From Drosophila pseudoobscura (Eukaryota; Arthropoda; Insecta; Diptera; Drosophilidae), in the NCBI RefSeq assembly GCF_009870125.1, contig NC_046681.1, positions 30,340,001 to 30,404,000 on the forward strand: a stretch of DNA of 64,000 nucleotides, read 5' to 3'. Below the pieces are notes generated by a model. That model did no database searches. It saw only the letters and a program-made list of their open reading frames with translations, and was not told the origin of the DNA. Within the stretch, counting starts at the first letter, position 1; every line of letters begins with the position of its first letter. Shown here piece after piece: positions 37,043-51,500 of this stretch. The position numbers were made by a program, and so were the translations under genes.

Positions 37043-40000
37043 ATGGACTGGCGGCTCCGTGGACGCAGAAGGGAGCAGGCTGGAGTTTGGGCTCCCCTGC
37101 TGCTCCTCTTCCTGTGGCTGTCCATGGAATCCTGCTGTCAAGCGGGGGACATCAAGCTGGGCCCCACACTCGAGTTACTGGCGCCCCGAGGGCGTAGCTA
37201 CGCCACCACCTACGAACAGTACGCGGCCTTTCCTAGGCGACGGAGCTCCTCGCCGGCGGCCGAGATGCAGTCCCGAGCGGTGGACACCAGTGCGGACTTT
37301 GAGGTGCTCGAGGGGCAGCCGCGTGGCACCCTGGTGGGCTTCATACCCACCAAGCCGAAGTTCACGTACCGCTTCAACGAGCCCCCGCGCGAGTTCTCAC
37401 TGGACCCCGTCACAGGGGAGGTGAAGACGAACCTAGTGCTTGATCGCGAGGGCATGCGCGATCACTACGACCTGGTGGTGCTCTCCTCGCAGCCCACATA
37501 CCCCATAGAGGTGCGCATCAAGGTGCTCGACATTAACGATAATGCGCCAGAGTTTCCTGAGCCCAGCATCGCGGTTTCTTTTTCCGAGAGCGCCGTGTCG
37601 GGCACGCGGCTGCTGCTGGACGCGGCCACCGATGCGGACACTGGCGAAAACGGAGTCACCGATCAGTACGAGATTGTTAACGGCAACGTGGACCACAAGT
37701 TCCGTCTGGCTACCACCACAAACCCAAGCGGGGATACATCCTACCTGCACTTGGAGACGACGGGCAATCTAGACCGCGAGTCGCGAGGCAGCTACCAGCT
37801 GAATATATCGGCCCGGGACGGTGGTTCCCCGCCCCGCCTGGGTTTTCTGCAGGTGAACGTCACCATTCTGGACGTGAATGATAATCCGCCCATCTTCGAC
37901 CACAGCGACTACAATGTTTCGCTGAACGAGACTGCTGTAGCCGGCACCCCGGTGGTCACTGTCATGGCATCGGACAACGACCTGGGCGACAACAGCAAGC
38001 TGACGTACTATCTGGCCGAAACGGAGCACCAGTTCACAGTGGATCCGGAGACGGGCGTTATATCCACCACGGAGCGCGTCAACTGCCCCCAGCAGACGCA
38101 GCAGAATGGCAGAGGCGGTGGTCAGAAAAGCTGTGTTTTCACGGTGTTCGCGCGGGACCATGGCTCCCCGCGACAGGACGGGCGCACGTATGTGACGGTG
38201 AACCTCTTGGACACAAATGACCACGATCCCATCATTCGATTCCAGTACTTTCCGCCCACCGGCAGTGTGGCCACCGTCGATGAGAACGCCGTGAATGGCA
38301 CCGTCGTGGCCGCTGTGTCTGTGATTGACTCGGACGATGGCCTCAACGGAGAGACAACCACCCGGATCGTCTCTGGCAACGAGCTGGGCCACTTCCGCCT
38401 GGAGAAGACGCCGCTCTTCCACATTGTGCGCGTGAACGGAGTGCTCGATCGGGAGGAGATTGGGAAGTACAACCTGACTGTCGTGGCCATGGACAGGGGC
38501 ACGCCGGCACGCATCACGACGGCCCACCTGATCATAGACGTTAACGATGTGAACGACCACGAGCCAGTGTTTGAGAAGTCCGAGTATTCGGCGGTGCTCA
38601 GCGAACTGGCGCCTACCGGGAGCTACGTAGCCTCGATAACGGCCACGGATGAGGACACGGGCGTCAATGCGCAAGTCCATTACGAGATCCTCTCGGGAAA
38701 CGAGCTCAAGTGGTTCTCGATTGACGCTGCCACTGGCCTGATTGCCACTGCCGGTGCCCTGGACAGGGAGATAAAGGACAGCGTGGAACTGAGCATCTCG
38801 GCCCGCGACGGCGGCCCCAATCCAAAGTTCGCCTACACGCAGCTGAAGGTGACCGTTCTGGACGAGAACGACGAGGCCCCGCAGTTCGGCCAGCAACAGC
38901 TGAACGTCAGCCTCAGCGAGGACGTGGCACCCCAGAGCCTGGTATGCACGCTGACTGCCACCGATCACGACCAGGGAACGAACGGCTCTGTCGCATTCTC
39001 GCTGGCGCCCAGCGTGGAGCGTCTCTATCAGCAGCAGTTCGCAATCGACTCCATAACGGGCCAATTAACGACGCGCAAGGCACTCGATCGTGAGACAATG
39101 GCGAATTATGAAATTTTTGTGATCGCCCGCGACCAGGGTGCACCCACACCACAGTCGGCCACGGCTACCGTCTACTTGAGCGTCTTAGATATCAACGATA
39201 ACGATCCCGAGTTTTATCCCCAGCACTACATCTACACGTTCAGCGACGTGGATGACATCGTAGATGGTCATGGCCAGGCCAATGAGAAGGAGAACGAAAA
39301 CGGGATGGCAAAGGAACGAACGCTGCTCCATGTCACGGCCACAGATCGGGACGAGGGCGATAATGCCTTAATTACATACACCTTGGAGTCAGGTGGCGAG
39401 GGCGTGTTCCAGGTTGACGCGCACTCTGGCGCTGTCATGCTGCGTGGCGACATTGCTGACAGGGCACGCACCGCCACAAAGCCCCACTACAAGCTGCTGG
39501 TCTCGGCGCGGGACTCTGGCCAGCGACGGAGTGGACAGGACGCTGTGGTGGACATTGTGCTGCAGTCGAAGATAGAGACAGAGCTGGAGTGTGGCAGCCA
39601 GGGTGCCTACGAGTTCCACCTTTCTGAGGATCACGAGCAGCAGCCGGCGCGTCTGGGCCGCGAGGTGGGGCTGGTGCAGGTTAAGGTTAAGGGGCAGGTC
39701 GCAGCCATCGAGTACATCATTATCCATGGGGACAGGGCTGGTAATTTTGCCATCGATGCCAACAGTGGCCGCATCACCACCGCACGCCCCATCGATCGAG
39801 AAGAGCAATCATACTATCGCCTGGTTATCTTGGCATCCAGCTCTAGTTCCAGCTTCAGTCCTAACTCTAGGACTGGCCCTGGCATTGTGTATGGCAAGTG
39901 CAATGTCAACATTGCGATCATCGATCTGAACGATAATGCGCCCAGTTTCGCTCTGGATCGTGATGCAGAGCCAACAATTGCGCTGCCAGAGAACGCTGCT

Positions 40001-42547
40001 GTGGGGCAGGAGATTTACTTGTCACGGGTCCGGGACCGGGACGCTGGCATCAACAGTCGCGTCAGCTACAACCTCACCCACAACCCCGACCAGCAGTTCC
40101 GAATAGGCCCAGTGACGGGAGTGTTGTACCTGCAGCGTCCAGTCCGAGCGGAGCCGGGCTCCACTCTGCACGTGGAGCTGATGGCCACGGATGCGGGAAC
40201 CCCTCCGCTGTCCAACAGGCTGAGCCTCCTGGTGCATATTGCCGACGTGAACGATCACACGCCCGTGTTCGACCACACCTCGTACGAGACCTCGCTTCTG
40301 GAGACGACCAAGGTGAATACGCGATTCTTTGCACTGGCCGCCACCGACATCGATCTGGGAGAGAACGGTCGCATATCGTACGAAATCATTGAGGGAAACG
40401 CGGATCGCATGTTTGGCGTGTTTCCGGATGGTTATTTGTTTGTTCGTGCCCCCCTGGACAGGGAGGAGCGCGACTACTACGCCCTGACGGTGTCCTGTCA
40501 AGATTCGGGCGACCCCTCACGCTCCTCCGTTGTGCCCGTGGTCATCCATGTCATCGATGAGAACGACAATGCGCCCCAGTTCACCAACAGCACGTTCACC
40601 TTCAGCATTCCGGAGAACGCCCCCGCGGACACGTTCGTTGGCAAGCTGCTGGCCGTGGACCGGGACATTGGCCGCAACGCAGAGCTGAGCTTTACACTCT
40701 CCACCCAGACACAGGATTTTATGATAGATACGCGCAACGGCTTCATCAGGACCCTCAGGCCCTTTGATCGGGAGGCCCTGGTGAAAGAGAACCGGAACAC
40801 AGAAAGCAGCGAGGAGGAGCGCAGTGCCTCGAGAGGAATCGGCAACTTCCTGATGCTGGAAGCCATGGTCACGGACAACGGCAGTCCGCGGCTGCACGAC
40901 AAGGTAAAGGTGAAGGTGATTGTCACGGATGTCAACGACAATGCCCCCGAGTTTCTGCGTGCCCCGTACCATGTGACCATCTCCGAGGGAGCCTCCGAGG
41001 GCACGCACATCATGCACGTGTTCACCCAGGACGCGGATGAGGGCCTCAACGGCGATGTGTACTACTTCCTTGCGAAGGGCAACGGGGCGGGGTTGTTCAG
41101 CCTGGACAGTGCCACGGGACAGCTGACGCTGGCCCGAAAGCTGGATCGCGAGTCCCAGGATGTGCATCACCTAATCGTCGAAGCCCGGGACGCAGCCCTG
41201 AAGGGGCCCCTCAGCTCGAATGCCACCATCAGCATTGTGGTGCTGGACGAAAACGACAATGCCCCAGAGTTCACGCAGTCGAGTAGCGAGGTGTCGGTGT
41301 TGGAGACCAGCCCTAGTGGCACGGAACTGATGCGCTTTCGGGCCAGCGATTCCGACCAGGGCGTCAACAGCCAGGTGGTCTTCAGCATTTCGGCGGGCAA
41401 CCGTAGGGACACCTTCCACATCGACAGCGTGAGTGGCAGCCTCTATTTGCACAAGGCGCTCGACTACGAGGACATCACCAGCTACACGCTCAACATCACG
41501 GCCTCGGACTGCGGCACTCCATCGCTGTCCACCACTGTGCTCTACAACGTGGTGGTCGTGGACGACAACGACAATCCGCCCATCTTCCCCAGCACGGCGA
41601 TTGTGCGGCAAATCAAAGAGGGCATTGCTCTGAAGACACCGATAGTGACAGTCACAGCGGACGATCCCGACTCGGGCCTAAACGGGAAAGTGAGCTACGC
41701 CATTAGCAGGCAGGAGCCCGAGCTGACGGGCGGACGCCACTTCGGCATCAACACGGAGACTGGAGTCATCCACACGCTCCGGGAGATCGACCGCGAGTCC
41801 ATAGATACTTTCCGGCTCACGGTTGTGGCTACCGATCGGGCACAACCCTCGAGCAGACAGCTCTCCACCGAGAAGCTCGTTACGGTGATTGTCGAGGACA
41901 TCAACGACAATGCCCCTATCTTTGTGTCCATGAATGCGGCCATCCTGCCACTGAAGCTGCAAGGCAATAGGGAGGAACCCGTGATACAGGTTCAAGCCCG
42001 GGACGCCGACTCCTCGAGCAATGGCCTTGTTACATACGAGATCGTAAGCGGCCAGCAGGAGCTATTCCGGCTGCAGCGCAACACGGGCATCATCACCTTC
42101 AGCGCAGGGGCCCAGTATAAGCGCGAAATTCGCCACCAGCTCACCCTAAAGGCCACCGACGAGGCGGTGCAAAGCGAACGCAAGAGCAGCGAGGTGTACA
42201 TAACGATCATCACGCCGGGCATGCCGGGTAGCGATCTATCCGTACCTATTTTCGAACAGCCCGACGCATTGTCCGGCTCTGTTTATGAGAACGAGCCAAT
42301 CGGCACGAGCATCCTCACGGTAAATGCCCATCTGCATGGCTCCGAAATCGAGTACTTTGTGACGAATGTGACTGCGGCGGGGAACAGCGCCCTGCCGGTG
42401 CAAGTGGATCGATTGTTCGACATTGATGCAAAGCTGGGGATACTCTCGACAGCGGCCGAACTGGACCGCGAGGCAGGGCCGAACAGCTATGAGGTGGAGG
42501 TCTACGCCATCGCTCTAGGCGGACAGCCGCGCACAGCGCACACAAAG
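37043..42547 (+). CDS. ft: fat coding exon 1: signal peptide and cadherins 1-15
   Basis: Encodes 1,835 residues. Signal peptide: basic start (MDWRLRGRRREQ), hydrophobic core LLLLFLWLS, cleavage expected around residues 32-36. The mature start includes LLAPRGRSYATTYEQYAAFP, then about fifteen cadherin repeats and the start of the next. Most linkers carry the calcium-binding LDxNDN-PxF pattern. Two are degenerate: the boundary near 39570-39610 (LECGSQGAYEF) and the one near 42205-42255 (IITPGMPGS-VPIF). An acidic/Asn-rich insertion sits in the repeat near 39240-39320. The exon ends AAG followed by GTAAGT, phase 0; the continuing open frame to 42730 is intron. Confidence 0.95.
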
Positions 42548-45500
42548 GTAAGTCCACATCCCCATATCCTCACATTCACATTCCACTCGCATGATGCAGA
42601 GGGCAGATGCAGATGCAGAGCTATGACTTTTGCCTTACCTTCTGCCTGGCCCATTGTGGCGGCCATTACTGGGCCAGCTTTAAGGGCCGGCTTATCAGTG
42701 CAAGTCGAGACCGCACTAATGCGCTTTTAATGTCTTGTGCTGATATGAAATGTTGATTACACGCCAGCCGGTGCTCCAAGGAACTCCAACTCCAAGTGAT
42801 CTGAAGCCTGAGCCCCAGTTCGGATCGGTTCGGTTCGGATATTCTACATGCAGTTGCGGCTATGCCTTGAAATGCAAATTAACAGGCAAACAACAGGCGG
42901 ATTCGGCGTCCCTAAGCTGCTCTCCTGATATCTGCTGAATGAATTTGATAGAGGAGTATGGTCGCGGGGGGAGGTGATGAGGAAAAGAAACCAACCAGAC
43001 CTGTGTATCGAGAAAATATTTTACAACGCAGAGCTGCCTGCATAAATGGGCCGCAGTGATAGAATTATAATAAGATGCTTCATTGGCAGATGCCTTTAAT
43101 TATGGCTGGTGCTGGTGCTGTATATGTTGATGTTGCTGGTACCCTACACGCCAGGAGTCAGGGCCTCTTCACAGCATCGGCCCAGCTTCTACCACCAGTG
43201 GGGAAGCTTCGGCTGAAGGGCATGGCACAGACGCGAAGAACTCAACTTCTGGCCTTCTTTTACTGGTTTTCTGGCAGAAAGCATGCAGAAGTAAAGCAAG
43301 AATAAAAATAAAGGAAAATAATGCTGAGCTGCTCTGTTTGCAGCCAGCCATCGGAATGGTCGGCCCTTTCCCTGCACTGCTCTTCTCCTTCTCCTCCTCC
43401 ACCTCCTACTGAGCTCGATACAAGCCAGTACTGATCCCCATTTTCGGCATCTGCGACCGCGTCCGCGTGTTCGTGGCATGGCCTCGACAGACACGTTGTA
43501 TGCGTAGGTATGCCAACAATGTACGCATGCAAATGTGCGCGCTGTAGTTCCAGTTTCGTGCAGCCAGCAGCAGCAACTTCATGGGGCACGAAGCAACGTT
43601 TAAGCCAGCGTTCCCCAGACTCACACACACATGCGTCGCTGGTACAAGGAACTATGCTTTAGTGGATGTATCTGTGGCTGTTGCTCGCGTGCGAAGAGGG
43701 TTTCAATCAATTCATTGTTTCATTGATTTAAAACGATTGTCATGTTTTCAATTTTTTTTTTTTGCGCTATTTGCGTTATATTTAAGTATTCACCAGCCTC
43801 CGCTGGCCACACTGGGTGCCATGACTGTGCCTTCATCCGGTCCCCAATACATACCTGCGAAATTTGGAACAGCCAGAACAATCGGCAGTAAGGGACTATA
43901 ATAGAAATGGACTGGTGCTTAGTGTCGATTTCTAGTCTTCTGCGAGTGGCATGCTTTGGCCTCATGACCGATTGAAACGAAACTCAATTAAAGCGTAGAG
44001 AAACAGAGAAGCAGAGAAACCGCGTGGCATGAACGGAAATGGAAACGGAGAGATTGCCTTGCGGCTGGCTTTCAATCAAAATGTCGCCAGTTTCAGGACA
44101 GATCGGGTTTGGAATTTTACGCAAATTTATTGCCATCCTATTTCTAATCACTGTTCCGCTCCGATCCACTCCGATCCGCTCCGAGTCGTGTTGTTTCGTT
44201 TCGTGTCGTGTAGTGTGGTATAGCGTTCCTCTCCTGTGCCTTCTTCCGTGGGCCATTAAGGGGATTGACAAATGGTCACATTTCTTGCAGCTGCACCCGC
44301 TTTCCACTGCTCAAATTAGTTCAATTAGCTGCACACATTTCACTTTGCCCCGGGCCGTAAATGGTGTTTTGCTGATAGACTCTCTGCCAAAAAGCCCAAC
44401 AGCCCAACAGGCGAGCAGGCGAACAGCCGGGTGTCTACTAACGTACATTTGTGGCTCCTCCCGCGGATCGCTTCAGCGATGCATCCCAGTGTCAGGCTTC
44501 ACATCCACGTCCTAGTCGTTGTCTGTTGAATGGCACACTCAAGGCGCTGTCTGATGTTACAAATTTGCATAAATTTTATTACAAATGCAGTATTTGCTCG
44601 CATGCACTTCCATGAGCCCACCTCAGTACTAGCGACCGACTTAACACCAGACCCACGAGCACCAACATCACACGATGCTATATTTTACGTGCGGCTCTGG
44701 CTGGCTCTGTGTCTCTATGTCTGGCCTCTGCCTCTCTTTTGGCGTATTTATTGCTTTCTTGGCTTTTGTCCTTCAGAGTCCAGAGTGGGACTGCGTCTGG
44801 GCACTGTGTGTGGAAGTTAAAGTTAGGCAAGAGTTACGAGCTCGGTTTATGTAGCCCAACGGCCACGATTTTATTGCGGCTTGATTAGAGGATTGATTCT
44901 TAAACAAGGGGAGGGGAAGGGAAAGGGGAAGTAAGTACCACATTCATCCACATTCTCAAAACTCCTCTGAGAAATAATGGGTTCCGAAAGTCCCTGAAAG
45001 TGTTCAACGCCTGCTTTACATACTACATATATTACTCATACTTAGACCGTACTCTTACTCATATGGTGCGTCTTGAAGTCAACTGTTCATGTTTGTGTGC
45101 GGAGGTCCGTCTCGGACTCCCCTACTTACAGAGAGATGCTAAAGGCACGCAGCACGAACAGGCCAGACATGTCAAATTCAAATGAATGTTAAATGGTGAC
45201 AATGGTGACAATGGCGACAGCCAAAAGTAAATTTCTTAAAGTTAGAGTAGGTTTAGCCGGTTTTTGGTTGTGTCGAACTTAATGGCGGTCATGTGAGAAC
45301 CTGGCCTAAACTATATTTCCCTAGGTCATAAACAAGCGGAACATTCAGCTTCAGCAGAAAGTTCATGTAACAAGCCGGAGACGGAGCTAAAGCGTAAGCG
45401 GGTCAAGCCCAGGCCATAGAGATGAAGAATGCGATTGACATTGCGACAGAAGTTCGGGTACATAAGTGGGTACAATACATACTCGTAGATAGTCTGTATT

Positions 45501-48500
45501 CTGGTGTATTTAGTGCCAAATATGGAACGAGTTTCCGCTTGATGAAATCGACATCGCCATCGGCGATCCAATCATTTGGTGTATTTGCTTCGTTGTACAT
45601 ACTTGTATTGCTTGTAGATGCTTTATAGGTCACTCACTCACTTTTTCGAGTATTCTCCCTCCGGCAGGTCAAAGTAACAGTTCTCGATAAGAACGACAGT
45701 CCCCCGCAGTTCCTCGAAACGCCATTCGCTTACAATGTCAGCGAGGACCTGGAGATTGGACACACAATTGCAACGATACGCGCCCACGATCCTGATACTC
45801 TGGGCACTGTCAAGTTCCTGCTGATTGACGGCCAGGACGGAAAGTTCCAGCTGGAACCCACGACTGGTAGGCTAGTGCTGAACGACACTCTCGACCGGGA
45901 AACGAAGAGCAAATACGACGTGCGCATTCGGGTTTCAGATGGGGTACAGTACACGGAAACCTACATAGCAATTGAGGTAAGAAAATCCCTTCCTGCTGTG
46001 GTCCACTCCCCACAACTAACCTTTCCCTCAGGTGAGTGACACCAACGACAACCCACCGATGTTTGAGGAGTCTGTGTACTCCTTCGATATTCCGGAGAAC
46101 GCTCCCCGGGGCTACCAGGTGGGTCAGGTTGTGGCCAGAGATGCGGACCTCGGCCAGAACTCCCAACTTTCCTACGGAGTCGTCTCAGACTGGGCCAACG
46201 ATGTATTCAGTCTGAATCCGCAAACAGGAATGCTCACCCTTACGGCCCGCTTAGACTACGAAGAGGTACGTAACCCTCAACGAACATGCCATCCATCATC
46301 GTTCCATGCATTGGTTTTTTTTTGGGTCCCACAGGTACAGCACTACATTTTGATTGTACAAGCTCAGGATAGTGGACAGCCTAGCCTATCGACCACCATC
46401 ACAGTATACTGCAACGTTCTCGACCTGAACGACAACGCACCCCTGTTCGACCCCATGAGCTACTCGAGCGAAGTGTTTGAGAATGTGCCCACAGGCATGG
46501 AGGTAGTCACTGTCTCAGCCAAGGACATCGACTCGGGTAAACTACAGTCCACCCACAGTATATTCAACAGTATAGTTTGATGACTAATTATTGTTTGTTT
46601 TAAGGTAACAATGGACTCATCGAGTACATCATCACAGCAGGAGATGCCGACGAAGAGTTTGGCATCGACAGCAACGGCACCATCCGAACGCGTCGCCAGC
46701 TCGACAGGGAGCGCCGCTCCTCATACACTTTGACGGTCACAGCACGCGACTGTGCCGATGAAATTGCCACTTTCAGTGAGCTAGAGGAGACGCAACTGAA
46801 GCTTAAGTACCGCTCCCCCAGACGGTACCATCAAACCAACCAACAGCAACAGTTTTTGGCCCATCAAAAGCAGCAACGACTCTCATCTACCGTGAAGGTA
46901 AGCGCACAGGAAAATCAATTGATAAATCCTTTTCGTATTGGGCAATATTGGATATACAAACCGACCTCGTGGAGTTGTTAGCTTAAAGAAAAGAATAAAG
47001 TGAAATGTTTGGAATAACGTGCAATGAAAAATATTTTAACAGATAAAAGATAAAAGACTAAATGCGCAGTGTCAAAAAAAGGCAATTGTGACGGCCAACC
47101 AATCTAGCGTCTTTCGAGCCGACTATTACTTACATACATATGTATAATATTCTACAAAGGTAGAACAGCGACCCTAATTAATTGAAAGATTTTTTTGAAA
47201 CATCGCGGGACCCGCGTTTAAATGTGTGTCATTTGAGTCTTTATCCTTCATTCGTTCGTTGGCTTGAAAAACTGAGCCACACTTGGCGTTTACCGTTTTA
47301 TCAAGATCTATCTATCCCCTGGATGCCAACCCATCCACAAAATTACCCTAAGACTGATCTCTGCGATCTACTGATCTCCTTTTTCCTCTCGACTTTTCGC
47401 CCCAGGTAACGATACTCATCAAAGATGTCAACGATGAAGTGCCCGTGTTCGTTTCCGCAAACGAAACGGCGATCATGGAGAACGTGGCCATCAATACGGT
47501 CGTTATCGCAGTGAAAGCTGTTGACTATGACGAGGGCCGCAATGGCTACATCGATTATCTTCTTGAGGAGGCCGCACCTGACGACGACGCGTCTGAGGGG
47601 CTATCGGAGCGGCTTCCCTTTTCCCTTAATCCGACCGATGGCCTACTGCGCATAGTGGATGCTCTTGATCGGGAGTTGCGATCCAGCTACGTTCTGAATA
47701 TAACGGCACGCGACCGGGGCGAACCACCGCAGGCTACCACCACCCAGCTGCTGGTCCGAATACTCGATGAGAACGACAACAGTCCAGTGTTCGACCCGAA
47801 ACAGTACTCGGCCTCGGTGGCGGAGAACGCCAGCATTGGGGCTATGGTCCTGCAGGTGTCCGCAACAGATGTGGACGAGGGAGCCAACGGCCGCATTCGC
47901 TACTCTATTATGACCGGCGACCAGAACCAGGACTTCAGCATCAGCGAGGACACAGGCGTAGTGCGGGTGGCCAAGAACCTGAACTACGAGCGGAATGCTC
48001 GCTACACCCTTACAGTGCGCGCCGAGGACTGTGCCGTGGAGAATAGTGCCAGTGACACGGCCGAGCTGATCATCGGCATCCTGGATATAAACGACAATCG
48101 GCCCACGTTCCTCGACTCGCCGTACCTGGCACGTGTTATGGAGAACACGGTGCCGCCAAACGACGGGTACGTTCTCACGGTGAACGCGTACGATGCGGAC
48201 ACGCCTCCGCTAAACTCGCAGGTGCGGTACTTCCTAAAGGAGGGCGACTCTGATCTATTCCGCATAAACGCCTCGACTGGCGCCATAGCTCTGCTCAAGC
48301 AGCTCGACCGCGAAACGCAGAGCGAATATATACTCACACTCGTGGCAATGGACACAGGATCTCCGCCCCTGACAGGCACTGGCATCGTGCGTGTCGAGGT
48401 GCAGGACATCAACGACAATGGGCCCGTCTTTGAGCTGCAGTCCTACCACGCCAGCATCCAGGAGAACCTGCCCATAGGCACCCTGGTCCTGCAGCCAACT

Positions 48501-51500
48501 GCAACGGACAAGGATGCGGGGCTGAACGCGAAGCTTCGCTTCAATCTGCTCGGCGAGCATATGGCGCGGTTTCACATAGACACGGACACGGGAGTGATTA
48601 CCACAGCCACTGTACTGGATCGCGAAGAGACCGCTGTCTACCATCTGACGCTTATGGCCCAGGACAGTTCCATCACCGAGCCCCGTGCCTCGTCCGTAAA
48701 TCTCACTATCACCGTGGGAGATGTCAACGACAATGAGCCCAAGTTCGAGTCGGGCAGCTACAGCATTGCAGTGCCGGACAGGATAGCCGCGGGCGAGTTT
48801 GTTTTTGGCGCCAGGGCCGTGGACCTGGATGAGGGCGACAATGCCGTGATCCACTACAGCATCAGTGGCAGGGACCAAGAGTTCTTCGAGGTCAATTTCA
48901 AGACTGGAGCGATAAGCACCAGTCTGGAACTAAAAATCAGGAAGAAATCTCCTGGCGACACGATCTACAGCATCGTAATGCAGGCCACGGACCAGGGACA
49001 GACTCAGCAGACCTCCTCAGCGGAGTTGTCGGTGATGCTGCGCCCCGCCGAGCTCTTTCCCACGTACTCGTATATGGCCAACACACGCTTCACCCTGCCA
49101 GAGGATGTTCAGCCGGGCAAGATTGTGACCAAAGTCGCAGCTAGCTCGCCCAAAAAGGGATCTGCCGCCAATATACGTTATGGCATAGCAGGGGGCAATA
49201 TGGGAGACGCGGTGCGTATTGATGTCAGCAGCGGGGCTCTCAGTGTGGGCCACGACGGCCTCGACTATGAGCTGACGCACGCGTACGAGATCTGGGTGGA
49301 GGCTTCGGATGGCGACAGGCCCAGCCTGCGCAGCGTTATGCTTGTGACCATCAACGTCACGGATGCCAACGACAATGCCCCGATCATGGATAAGCTCATC
49401 TACAACGCCGAGGTTCTCGAGGAGGAGTCCCCACCGCAGTTGATTGCAGTCGTCAAGGCCAGAGATCGGGACTCGGGTGACAATGGCGAGGTCAGCTACC
49501 GTCTGAGCAACGACTACGAGGGCACATTCGAGATCACCGATTCCGGCGAGATTTACACGACCATGCGCCTCGATCGTGAGGAGCTAAGCGACTACGCTTT
49601 CGTGGTTGAGGCCGTGGACCAGGGCGTGCCTCAGCTGACGGGCACTGCCAGTGTGCTCTTGCACCTTCTGGATAAGAACGACAATCCGCCCAAGTTCACG
49701 CGATTGTTTTCGCTTAATGTAACGGAAAACGCCGAGATCGGGAGCTTTGTCATCCGAGTGACCTCGTCGGACTTGGACCTGGGCCAGAACGCCAATGCCA
49801 CATACTCCTTCAGCGCGAATCCAGGGGAGAAGTTCAAAATCGAACCCCTCAGCGGCAACATCACCGTGGCGGGTCATCTGGACCGCGAGCAGGAGGACGA
49901 GTACATACTGAAAGTGGTCGCCTCGGACGGAGCTTGGCGAGCGGAAACGCCCATTACGATTACGATCCAGGATCAGAACGACAATGCGCCGGAGTTTGAG
50001 CACAGCTTTTACAGCTTCAGCTTTCCGGAACTGCTGCATCCTGTAGCACTTGTGGGCCAGATTATAGCCACCGACCGGGACAAGCTGGGTCCCAACTCTG
50101 TAATCTCGTATTCGCTGCAGCAGCCGTCACCCATGTTCAGCATTGATCCCGCCACGGGGGAGATCTTCAGCAAGAAAGCGATCCAGTACAAGCGCTCGCA
50201 GTACGTTAGATCTCCCGAGAACATGTACGCCCTCACGATTTTGGCCACGGACAATGGAAAGCCGCCGCTGTATTCGGAGTGTCTGGTCAACATCAACATC
50301 GTCGACGCCAAAAACAATCCGCCCAAGTTCGAGCAAGCCGCTTACCTGTCGCCACTGCCGGAGCACGCCCGTCCAGGCCAACGCATTGTGCAGGTTCATG
50401 CTACGGACAAGCAGGACATGGGTGCCGCCAATGAGATGGACTATGCTTTGGTGTACGGCAACCTTAGCGCGTTCTTCGCCATCGGCAAGCACGATGGCTG
50501 GATATCGCTCGCCAAGCCCCTCCTAAATGTGCCCACAAACTCCCGCTTCGAGCTCACCGTCAAGGCCATCGATCACGGGGTGCCCCCGCAATCGGACCGG
50601 ACCCGTGTCACTATTGTGGTCACGGGCGAGAACCACCATACACCCGAGTTTACAGCCCGGAGCTACCAAGTGATTGTGCCAGAGAATGAACCGATTGGAT
50701 CCACAATCCTGACAGTTGGAGCCACGGACGAAGATGTTGGGCCGAATGGAATGCTGCGCTACGCCATTTCGGGCGGCAACGAAAACCGCGACTTCATGGT
50801 GGATGAGCGCACTGGGGGGATTCTGATTCGCCAGCAGCTGGACTACGATTTGGTACAAGAGTACCATCTGAACATCACAGTACAGGACCTGGGCTTCAAG
50901 CCGCTGTCCGCTGTGGCCCTGCTGACCATTATCCTGACTGATGTCAATGATAATCCGCCGCTCTTCAATCAGTCCGAGTACCATGGCTACGTAGCGGAGA
51001 ACAAGCCAGTGGGCACATTCGTTTTCCAGGCCCACGCCACCGACAAGGACTCCCCGAAGAATGCCATTGTTCATTACTCATTTCTGCCCAGCGGCACAGA
51101 TCGCCACTTCTTCCTGATGAACTCCAGCAACGGGACCATCTCCTCCGCGGCCACCTTTGACTACGAAGAACGGCGCACCTTCGCGCTACAGCTAAAGGCC
51201 AAGAACCCCGACTCCAGCATGGAGAGCTATGCCACACTCTACGTGCACATCCTGGGAGTGAACGAGTTCTATCCCCAATTCCTGCAGCCCGTCTTCCACT
51301 TCGATGTGTCCGAGACATCTGCAGTGGGCACCATAGTGGGCGCTGTCCAGGCCACGGACAAAGACAGCGGCGAGGATGGTCGCGTCTACTACTTGCTGGT
51401 GGGCTCCAGCAACGACAAGGGCTTCGCCATCAACACCTACACGGGTGTGATCCACGTAGCACGCCACCTCGACCGCGAAACGCAGAATCGGGTGGTGCTC

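Noticed and set aside
37769..39064. 431-codon minus-strand open frame inside fat exon 1
   Set aside because: Antisense shadow of the GC-rich, codon-biased cadherin sequence; it overlaps fat coding completely and has no domain or repeat of its own. The same applies to the other minus-strand frames across 37-56 kb, including 54793-55887.
42548..42730. Continuation of the first fat exon to the stop at 42730
   Set aside because: A GTAAGT donor at 42548 in phase 0 leads cleanly to exon 2, which resumes the cadherin sequence; the extra 61 codons do not look like cadherin.
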